Notes under the pieces: model-generated | Told to the model about the DNA's origin: nothing | What the model saw: only the letters and a program-made list of their open reading frames with translations | Database searches by the model: none | Made by a program: the position numbers and the translations under genes | Part shown: in pieces, positions 57,724 through 64,000 of the stretch | How the letters are laid out: each line of letters begins with the position of its first letter | Position numbering within the stretch: the first letter of the stretch is position 1 | Source: EW11 sp035765635 | GTDB lineage: Bacteria; Verrucomicrobiota; Verrucomicrobiia; Opitutales; Opitutaceae | Assembly (NCBI GenBank): GCA_035765635.1 | Contig: DASTWZ010000047.1 | Coordinates: 62,001 to 126,000, forward strand | Length of the DNA stretch: 64,000 bases | Direction of reading: 5' to 3'

Positions 57724-59684
57724 GACCATTCCAGCGCGACTGCGCCCTGGATTTCGCGGATCTCGGGCAGGCCGCGGCTCGGGGCTGGTTGGCCCAATTT
57801 GAACGCGCTTCGCACATGTTTCAAACGCACGACGCCGTTCGTGAGCTCGATGTCCCGCACTTTCACTTCGCCCAGTCCGCGCAGCACGATGCGCAGCGGC
57901 AGGGCGGGATTTGCTACGGAAACGACGAAGTCCCGCACGATGTTGGCGCGTTTCGCGGCGGTCGCGGCCTGGAATTCGATGGTGTAGCGCGCAGCGAGTT
58001 CGCGCCATCCGCCCTCTGTGGTCTGTTCCTCAATCGAAACGCGCTGCAGCGCCGGAGCGAAGTTCACGATTTTCGCGCGAATCTGCCACGCACCGAAAAC
58101 CGGCGATGCCGTCCAGATCGCCGCGGAATCAGCCTTTGCAGCCGCGAGCCACTCACGCCACGTGGCATTCCGCTCGGCATCGCGAGCGAGGATCGCGCCG
58201 TTCTTCGAAGCGGATCGCGCGCCGCGGCTCAGCTTCCACATCACCTCAGCGGCGACCCGCCCGCGTGCGATCCGTTGCTCGAACGCACGGGAGGCTCCGA
58301 GCAAACGCTCGATCGTGCGGAACTCCCCCGAGCGATCGCCAATCGACGCAGCGGACCGCAGATGCGCCACGCCTGCCGCGGCTTCGGCGAGAAAGGCGTC
58401 GCGCTCGGCGAGATAGGCGCGAAAATACAAACTTTCCCGCAGCGCTTTCGGAGTGTTCGGCGCGCTCTTCTGCGCGAGGCGCGCAAAGTATGCGGCTTCC
58501 TTGCGCCGGGCTTTATGGGTTGCTCCGTCCACGCCGTCCCAGCGGTCGTTTGCCTCCCATTTCGCGTATCCGGCAAAAGGATACTCGTCGGAAGCTGCCG
58601 CATAACGCGCGAAATGAGTCGCGCCGCGCTGCCCATAAAGTCGCGCAAATCCATCGCGCAGCATGGCCGCGTCGCTCAACGGCGAGTTGCCCCGACGGCT
58701 CTCGTGATTCCCGCGTTTTCGCGTGCCCGCCCTGCTCGCATCGAGCCAGAGCGATGCCGCGGCGGCGTCGACCACAGTGGGCATTTCCAACGCGAGGCGA
58801 TAGGCTTCCCACGACGTTACGAGCATGCCGGCCGCGCCGACGCGGTGGCAACGCTCCCACCAATTGCGAATGTTGGCCAGACGATCCTGAAAGATAGGCA
58901 GCGGCTCGTAACGAAAAGCGCCATTCATCGGGCAGCCCCAATACTCGATGCCTTGCGCGCGCAGCGGCTTGGCCAGGTCGACCTCCGCGAAGTTGAACAG
59001 CTCCACCTTCGGATGGCGGCGAAACGGATAATAGTACCAATCGTAGGCGATGATGTCCCGCGGCAGGCTCGGGATGGCTTCCGGAATGAAGTTGAGCATG
59101 TCCGCCCACATCCCGAGGCGCAGGCCGCGCGCCTGGGCGAGACGGTGCAGCCGCTGCACGTATTGGGAAAAATGATACGCGAGTCCGTGCTCGGCGATTT
59201 CCGCGCGGCAGCGCGGGCATTTGCCGAGATTGAACGACTCGTCGAGGCCGACATGCACTTTTCCCGCCGTGCAAAATGGCGCCATGTCGCCGAGTAATTT
59301 ATCCGCGACCTCCAGCGTGCGCGGATGCAGCGGACAAATCTGGCCTGCGTCGAGTGGATGATCGTCAGCGCTGCGCAGTTCGTTCAAATCGCGCAGTCCA
59401 GGCGTCTTGATCAGATATTGCGTGTGACCGAGGAGATTGATGATCGGCACGACGCCGATGCCGACCTTCGTGGCGCGCGCCACCAGTCGTTGCAGCTGCG
59501 CGTAAGAGTAGGCATCGGCTCGCGCGATGTCGGGAAAACTTGGATACGCGACGGCGTCCTCTAGGTGTAGATAGAGTTCTTCATAACCCCATTCGGCGTA
59601 GCGCGGAAGCAGTTCGAGCAGGACGTCGAGCCGCTCGGTCTGCCGGCCGATGTCCCATTGAAACGCGCGCCGCAGCCGCCTCAT
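57630..59684 (-). CDS. GH20-like beta-N-acetylhexosaminidase family protein
   Basis: 684 residues. The N-terminal half is a (beta/alpha)8 barrel of GH20 type: ELYLHLEDAVAYPSFPDIAR, GIGVVPIINLLGHTQYLIKT and the catalytic Asp-Glu pair Asp148-Glu149 in KVHVGLDESFNLGKCP. It probably acts on terminal GlcNAc or GalNAc residues. No signal peptide is visible, so a cytoplasmic role is suggested. The C-terminal part is a less clear beta region, and the last 31 residues (SAHESHENHEMTEPFLP...) are translated repeat R9. The ATG at 59684 overlaps the upstream dsbD-like stop (ATGA). Confidence 0.82.
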   Translation of the reverse strand: MRRLRRAFQWDIGRQTERLDVLLELLPRYAEWGYEELYLHLEDAVAYPSFPDIARADAYSYAQLQRLVARATKVGIGVVPIINLLGHTQYLIKTPGLRDLNELRSADDHPLDAGQICPLHPRTLEVADKLLGDMAPFCTAGKVHVGLDESFNLGKCPRCRAEIAEHGLAYHFSQYVQRLHRLAQARGLRLGMWADMLNFIPEAIPSLPRDIIAYDWYYYPFRRHPKVELFNFAEVDLAKPLRAQGIEYWGCPMNGAFRYEPLPIFQDRLANIRNWWERCHRVGAAGMLVTSWEAYRLALEMPTVVDAAAASLWLDASRAGTRKRGNHESRRGNSPLSDAAMLRDGFARLYGQRGATHFARYAAASDEYPFAGYAKWEANDRWDGVDGATHKARRKEAAYFARLAQKSAPNTPKALRESLYFRAYLAERDAFLAEAAAGVAHLRSAASIGDRSGEFRTIERLLGASRAFEQRIARGRVAAEVMWKLSRGARSASKNGAILARDAERNATWREWLAAAKADSAAIWTASPVFGAWQIRAKIVNFAPALQRVSIEEQTTEGGWRELAARYTIEFQAATAAKRANIVRDFVVSVANPALPLRIVLRGLGEVKVRDIELTNGVVRLKHVRSAFKLGQPAPSRGLPEIREIQGAVALEWSAHESHENHEMTEPFLPRNTPKTRNKNPPFP

Positions 59685-61840
59685 CTCAACGCCTGCAGCA
59701 CGGTGCTGCTCGTGAGGATCTCGGGCAGCACGATGGGTTCTGTGCTGTCGGGTTTGTAGATGAGATTGAACGGCACGGCGCTGCGGTTCCATTTGGCCAA
59801 CTCGGCGGTGATCTTCGGATCGCGATTGGTCCAGTCACCCTTGAGCGTGGCGATCTTTTTGTCGCGGAAAACTTTTTTCACTTCGGAAGAGGTGAACACG
59901 AGTTTCTTGTTGGTCTGGCAGGTGGCGCACCAGCGCGCCGTGAAGTCCACGTAGATGATGCGTTTCTCCGCGCGGAGTTTTGCCACCGCTTCTGCGCTCC
60001 ACGGCTCCCAGACAATATCGGTCGGCGATGCTTCGCGCGGCCAGCCGACAAAGACGCCGAAGGCGAGGAAGACGATTCCGGCGATCACGCCGAAGCGGAC
60101 GCGACCCGGTTTCGCCCCCGGCGCGGTGTAGCGTCCGTAGATCCAGGCGGCGAGCGCCACGAGCGTCAGACCGAAGAGCACGTAGAGCAGCGCGTAGTCG
60201 TCATTCTTAGTCTGGCCCGCGAGCACCCAAACCAGCGCCGCTACCGTCGCGTAGAGCGGGAACGCCATGACTTGCTTGAATGTTTCCATCCAAGCGCCGG
60301 GGCGGGGGAGGAGTTTTACCGCCTGCGGAAAAATCGAGAGGAGGAGGTAGGGCAGCGAGAGGCCGATCGCGATGGCCGTGAAAACGGCGAAGGATTCCGC
60401 GGTCGGCATCGCGAGCGCGGCGCCCAGCGCCGGCGCCAGGAAAGGCGCGCTGCAGGGCGTCGCGACCACCGTCGCCAGGATTCCCGTGAAAAAAGAACCG
60501 GCGTAGCCGCTCTTCGATTGCAGGCCGGAGCCGACCGCGGTCGCGCTCAAGCCAACTTCAAAAAGTCCGCTCATGCTCAGCGCAAAAATCAGCAGGACGA
60601 CGGCGAGCACGAAGACAAAAACGGGAGATTGGAGTTGAAAGCCCCAACCGAGTTGCGAGCCGCCAGCGCGGAGAACCGCGAGCAGCCCCGCGAGCGCCCA
60701 GAACGAAACCAGCACGCCGCCGGTGAAGGCGAGACCGTGGGCCGTGACTTTGCTGCGATCCGCGCCGGCTTGATTGACGAAGCCGAGAATCTTGATCCCG
60801 AGCACCGGGAAAACGCAGGGCATCAAATTCAAAATGAGTCCGCCCACGAACGCCAAGGCCAGGACGCCGATCGAGAGACTTTGGACGACGGCTCCGGCGC
60901 TCGCGCCATTCGCCGGCGCGCTGGATGATGCGGAGCTGCCTGCGTTCGACGCGCCCGGAGTGCTGCCGGTGTTGCCCGGAGCCGCACCGTTTGTCCCGGC
61001 GGTCGAGTTTGCTCCGACACCGCTCAACGGCACGTCGATCGAGATGCCTTGCAGCGGATCCTGGGAGGAGACCACGCCGACGAGTTTCGTGGTCGCCGCG
61101 TCGGCGGTGTCGGAAATCGGAAGCGTCAACGTGTATCCATTTTCTGAAGACTGGACGTTCTGCTCCTCGTCGTACTGCACGAAGCCATCCTGCGAAAAGA
61201 AGTGCGGCTGCTTCAATTTGGGCGCGGCGTCGCTCTTGGCCTTCAGATGGAGAACGACCTTTTTGTCCTGCTTGGCCGCGGTGATTTCAAAAGCGTCGGC
61301 CGCTTTTGGCATTGGCAACGCTTCTATGCGTCGGTGCCACTCCTCGTTGAATTTCGGTTCGTCGGCGGAGACTGGCAGCGTGAGTTCGACGTTGGCGTCG
61401 CCCGGCATGCACACATCGGAGCACATCAGCCACTCGGCTTTGGCGCGCAGTGTGACGGACTCGCCCGGTTTTGCGTCCTTGCTCGGCGTAATCGTGAGGG
61501 GAAGCAGCGCTTCGTTTTCGTAGCCGTTGCCCACGACATTGCCGGTGCGATCGTGCAGCACGACGGGCGTCGGCCACCGGAAATCTCCTGCGCTCCAGCC
61601 GGCCGGCAGAGTCCACTTGAGCGATGTCGGATAGCCGGTGCCAGGGTTTACCCAATACGTGTGCCAGTGAGGTTCGTGCTCGAGGCGCAGGGCCACGACG
61701 AAAGGTTTGCCTGGCTGGACCGAGGTCACTTCGGAAACGAGGCTCGCTTTGACGTGTTGTTCGTTAGCGGCGAACGAACTCACGACGAGAGCGAAGAAGA
61801 CCACGAACAGACGAGAGAGCATGGGCGGCATAGGAGGCAT
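59681..61840 (-). CDS. DsbD/ScsB-type thiol:disulfide interchange protein
   Basis: 719 residues. Signal peptide (LSRLFVVFFALVVSSFAANE), an ScsB/DsbD-alpha-like periplasmic domain (PHWHTYWVNPGTGYPTSLKW; Cys pair in EWLMCSDVCMPGDANVEL), an eight-TM CcdA-like domain with cysteines in LMPCVFPVLGIKI and VATPCSAPFLAP, and a C-terminal thioredoxin-like domain (IIYVDFTARWCATCQTNKKL). It carries electrons from cytoplasmic thioredoxin to periplasmic substrates. Starts at 61840 or 61822 are both possible; the frame reaching to 61993 is repeat-derived. It overlaps the GH20-like gene by 4 bp. Confidence 0.9.
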   Translation of the reverse strand: MPPMPPMLSRLFVVFFALVVSSFAANEQHVKASLVSEVTSVQPGKPFVVALRLEHEPHWHTYWVNPGTGYPTSLKWTLPAGWSAGDFRWPTPVVLHDRTGNVVGNGYENEALLPLTITPSKDAKPGESVTLRAKAEWLMCSDVCMPGDANVELTLPVSADEPKFNEEWHRRIEALPMPKAADAFEITAAKQDKKVVLHLKAKSDAAPKLKQPHFFSQDGFVQYDEEQNVQSSENGYTLTLPISDTADAATTKLVGVVSSQDPLQGISIDVPLSGVGANSTAGTNGAAPGNTGSTPGASNAGSSASSSAPANGASAGAVVQSLSIGVLALAFVGGLILNLMPCVFPVLGIKILGFVNQAGADRSKVTAHGLAFTGGVLVSFWALAGLLAVLRAGGSQLGWGFQLQSPVFVFVLAVVLLIFALSMSGLFEVGLSATAVGSGLQSKSGYAGSFFTGILATVVATPCSAPFLAPALGAALAMPTAESFAVFTAIAIGLSLPYLLLSIFPQAVKLLPRPGAWMETFKQVMAFPLYATVAALVWVLAGQTKNDDYALLYVLFGLTLVALAAWIYGRYTAPGAKPGRVRFGVIAGIVFLAFGVFVGWPREASPTDIVWEPWSAEAVAKLRAEKRIIYVDFTARWCATCQTNKKLVFTSSEVKKVFRDKKIATLKGDWTNRDPKITAELAKWNRSAVPFNLIYKPDSTEPIVLPEILTSSTVLQALR

Positions 61841-61907
61841 ATAACTCAGCACGTAATCAGAGGCAAAACGGTCAAAAAATATTCCGTAACACATACGCGC
61901 GGCGTAT

Positions 61908-62038
61908 GGAGAAGGCTGAAAAGGCGAAGGCTGAAGACGAAGACGAAGACGAAGACGGAGACGAAAACGGAGACAGAGACGGAAAGCTGACAATTCAGCC
62001 TTCAGCTTTCAGCCTTCAGCCTTCAGCCTTTGTCTTCC
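61908..62038. repeat. GGCTGAA / GAAGAC short tandem repeats (locus 3)
   Basis: AAGGCTGAAAAGGCGAAGGC runs into a GAAGAC hexamer tract and then inverted TTCAGCCTTCAGCTTTCAGC units. The two halves form an inverted pair. It covers the 3' end of the next gene, whose last residues are repeat-encoded. Confidence 0.82.
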
Positions 62039-62710
62039 CGAGATGTAGGCGAGGAGGAGGGTGTAGAAGCAGAGGACCAGATTGAACATCGGGATCTGCA
62101 GCGTGCTGGGCAGCGAATAGACCACGCAGACGGTTGGTATCCACACGCCCATGTTGGAGATCAAATTCGGCACCGCTCGTCGCACATACCAGCGCGGGCG
62201 GCGCAAGTCGTTCAACGTCTCGCGCCAGTCATAATGCGACTCGATCAAGACGTAGATGAACACCACGAAAGGCACGGCCCAGATCGGGCAATAGATGAAC
62301 TGATCCAGTATCATCTTTGTCACTACAGTGCCGACGGTGACGTTCGTGCCCACGGTGTGCGCGAGAAAGCGATACCAGAGGTCGACCTCGACGCCCTTGT
62401 AGGCCCAGAGCGCGATCAGTCCGAGATTTTGTTTCCAGTCGAAACGTCCGCGCGTTTCCGGTTGCAGCGCGAGGTAAAGACAGGGAAGCACGCCGCCAAA
62501 AAGCGCTGTGGCGGCGATGCTGTAGAGAAAGCCCGTCCGCGCCTTGAATTCGCTGAGCTGCTCCATCAGATGGCGCGACGCTGGATGGAAATAATAGAGC
62601 AGCCCGATGACGACCGCGACGGCCTGCAAGGCCAAGCCCGGCAACACGTGAGCCCGCGCGCCGCGCAGGCCGACTTTCCACGGAGCCTCTTCTTCGGCTA
62701 CAGGTGTCAT
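62009..62710 (-). CDS. Mpv17/PMP22-like membrane protein
   Basis: 233 residues with about five TM helices (GLALQAVAVVIGLLYYFHPA; GFLYSIAATALFGGVLPCLY). The C-terminal half reads KGVEVDLWYRFLAHTVG, VVTKMILDQFIYCPIWAVPF and YVRRAVPNLISNMGVWIPTV, ending LCFYTLLLAYISGR, which resembles the WYxxLd / KxxxDQ...P / WPxxNF...WNxyLS order of eukaryotic Mpv17/PMP22 proteins. That assignment is by pattern only. The frame extends to 63088 through two repeat modules; ATG 62710 starts the unique sequence. Unknown function in bacteria. Confidence 0.62.
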   Translation of the reverse strand: MTPVAEEEAPWKVGLRGARAHVLPGLALQAVAVVIGLLYYFHPASRHLMEQLSEFKARTGFLYSIAATALFGGVLPCLYLALQPETRGRFDWKQNLGLIALWAYKGVEVDLWYRFLAHTVGTNVTVGTVVTKMILDQFIYCPIWAVPFVVFIYVLIESHYDWRETLNDLRRPRWYVRRAVPNLISNMGVWIPTVCVVYSLPSTLQIPMFNLVLCFYTLLLAYISGRQRLKAEG

Positions 62711-62793
62711 GCGAAATTCCGCGAGAGGATTGACGGGGCCGTTTTCCGAGCGAGAGGAAAAGCGCCGAAGCGGAGCGAGCACGCGATTCGGCG

Positions 62794-63219
62794 AAAGTGC
62801 GTCGCCTCCGATCGAGTCCGCCGCTCCGCGGCAGCCCGGTAGGTGCCGGCAAGATGCCAGCGCTCCCAGAGCCTCCTGCGCCTTGGAAAGGCGCACTACG
62901 GCGGTAGGGCGTCGGGGTATTGGCCGAGCATCGGCGTTCTCGCCGAGGTCGGCCACTGGGAGCGCTGGCGTCCTCGCCGGCATTTTTTTAAAGTCCGCGC
63001 CTCGAGCGCGGACGGACTCGGATTGCGCGAAAGCGCGTCGCCTCCCATCGAGTCCGCCGCTTCGCGGCAGCCCAATAGGTGCCGGCAAGATGCCAGCGCT
63101 CCCAGAGCCTCTGCGCCTTGGAAAGGCGCACTCGGCGGTAGAGCGTCGGGGTATTGGCCGAGCGTCGGCGTTCTCGCCGATGTTGGCCCACTGGGAGCGC
63201 TGGCGTCCTCGCCGGCATT
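62794..63219. repeat. Two tandem palindromic modules D3 (62844-62982) and D4 (63080-63219)
   Basis: Both start TGCCGGCAAGATGCCAGCGC + TCCCAGAGCCT and end CTGGGAGCGCTGGCGTCCTC + GCCGGCA, with the internal GCGCCTTGGAAAGGCGC hairpin. The ~95 bp between and before them share GCGTCGCCTCCxATCGAGTC + CGCCGC. They make up most of the 576-bp divergent gap; no gene is supported within it. Confidence 0.9.
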
Positions 63220-63286
63220 AGCCTCCGCACGTCCCCAGCCTTGCTTGCCGAAGCGTTGATCGTTCCAGTTTTCAGCGTCGAAGCCG

Positions 63287-64000
63287 ATGCCTGAGCTTGC
63301 CCCACATCTTCGCGACGCCGAGCAACGCGCCCAACAATCCGCGGCCCTCGTGGCCCGCGGCATCGGCCTTAACCTCGTGCTCGCGATCGTGAAGATCGCC
63401 GGCGGCATTTTCGGACACACCTACGCGCTGATCGCCGACGGCGTGGAGTCGCTGCTGGACATTCTCTCCTCGGGCCTCGCCTGGGCCGGGTTGCGCATGG
63501 CCGCGCGCCCGCCCGACGCCGATCATCCTTACGGCCACGGCAAAGCCGAATCGATCGCGGCGCTGCTCGTCTCGATCGTGATCTTTGGCGTCGCGATCTG
63601 GATCGCGCGCGACGCCATCCACGAAATCCTCACGCCGCATCACGGCCCGCATTGGGGAACGCTGCCGCTGCTCGCGGCCGTCATCTGCGTGAAAATCTAT
63701 TTCTCGAGAAAGCTCGGCACTTTCGGCACCGAGGCGAACAGCACGGTCGTCGGCATCGAGGCGGGACATCACTACTCGGACGCGCTCACCTCCGCCGCGG
63801 CATTCATCGGCATCAGCATCGCCCTGGTCGGCGGAAAAGGCTTCGAGGCCGCGGATGACTGGGCGGCGCTCGCCGCCTGTGTGATCATCATGTCGAATGG
63901 CGTCGGCTTTTTTCGCCAAGCGGTAAGCGACATGATGGACACCGCGGTGCCCTTCGCCGTCGAGGTCGACGTGCGCAAACTCGCGAGTTCGGTCCCTGGC
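63287..64000 (+). CDS. Cation diffusion facilitator transporter (3' cut by window)
   Basis: First 238 residues of a CDF-family metal exporter. TM helices start at GIGLNLVLAIVKIAGGIFGH. Conserved metal-site residues appear in LIADGVESLLDILSSG (TM2 Asp pair), HPYGHGKAES (His-rich HxxHGKxE motif) and GHHYSDALTSAAAFIG (TM5 His/Asp). The cytoplasmic C-terminal domain begins near VPFAVEVDVRKLA at the edge. Zn, Fe or Co/Ni specificity cannot be decided. The start ATG 63287 is 67 bp after repeat D4. Confidence 0.92.
   Translation, partial: MPELAPHLRDAEQRAQQSAALVARGIGLNLVLAIVKIAGGIFGHTYALIADGVESLLDILSSGLAWAGLRMAARPPDADHPYGHGKAESIAALLVSIVIFGVAIWIARDAIHEILTPHHGPHWGTLPLLAAVICVKIYFSRKLGTFGTEANSTVVGIEAGHHYSDALTSAAAFIGISIALVGGKGFEAADDWAALAACVIIMSNGVGFFRQAVSDMMDTAVPFAVEVDVRKLASSVPG

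Overview
The window is a GC-rich bacterial chromosome segment that best fits a flagellated member of the Verrucomicrobiota, most likely Opitutales/Opitutaceae. This is inferred from the TonB receptor style (an LSPFVIEASED-type N-terminus), the flagellar gene set, the rarity of Shine-Dalgarno sequences before starts, and gaps packed with large palindromic repeats. No rRNA, tRNA, CRISPR array or complete insertion sequence was seen.

Positions 1-22,800 hold one long co-directional flagellar locus: fliF (3' end), fliG, fliH, fliI, fliJ, a motE-like gene, fliK, flgD, flgE, fliL, fliM, fliN, fliO, fliP, fliQ, fliR, flhB, flhA, flhF, a small membrane gene, fliA (sigma-28), motA and motB. It encodes the MS-ring/C-ring, export gate and ATPase complex, hook assembly proteins, the late-gene sigma factor and the stator. 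FlhF has a degenerate P-loop and no flhG follows it. Sigma-28-like promoters can be read before motA and before a secreted TonB-C-domain gene plus chemoreceptor pair at 41.3 kb.

Positions 22,800-28,600 carry small and housekeeping genes: a Cys/His-rich small protein, a DUF3016 lipoprotein-like or periplasmic protein, an Hsp15-like S4 protein, a glycine-rich RRM protein with a strong terminator, a uracil-DNA glycosylase, an FKBP isomerase and a membrane-anchored spermidine-synthase-like protein. On the minus strand (28.6-41.1 kb) follow a NarL-type response regulator with a giant PA14-domain histidine kinase, a 1264-residue TonB-dependent receptor, and a 1076-residue protein that fuses an LCAT-like alpha/beta hydrolase, an aminopeptidase-N-domain/macro-like module and a C-terminal CHAT caspase-like protease. 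That fusion is the strongest candidate in the window for an undescribed system.

From 41 to 64 kb lie the chemoreceptor operon, a sugar nucleotidyltransferase, an esterase gene interrupted by an in-frame amber codon, an ECF sigma / membrane anti-sigma candidate / polymer-repeat-RDD protein module, putA, purE-purK, an xdhC-mocA pair, a GH20-like glycosidase overlapping a DsbD/ScsB-type reductase, an Mpv17-like membrane protein, and the start of a cation diffusion facilitator.

The second theme is the intergenic DNA. At least five families of dispersed, mostly palindromic repeats occupy nearly every gap over 150 bp, and a sixth short palindrome family lies inside coding sequences. Some repeats supply stop codons, or false upstream start codons, to neighbouring genes, so several starts here were placed downstream of repeat-derived sequence.
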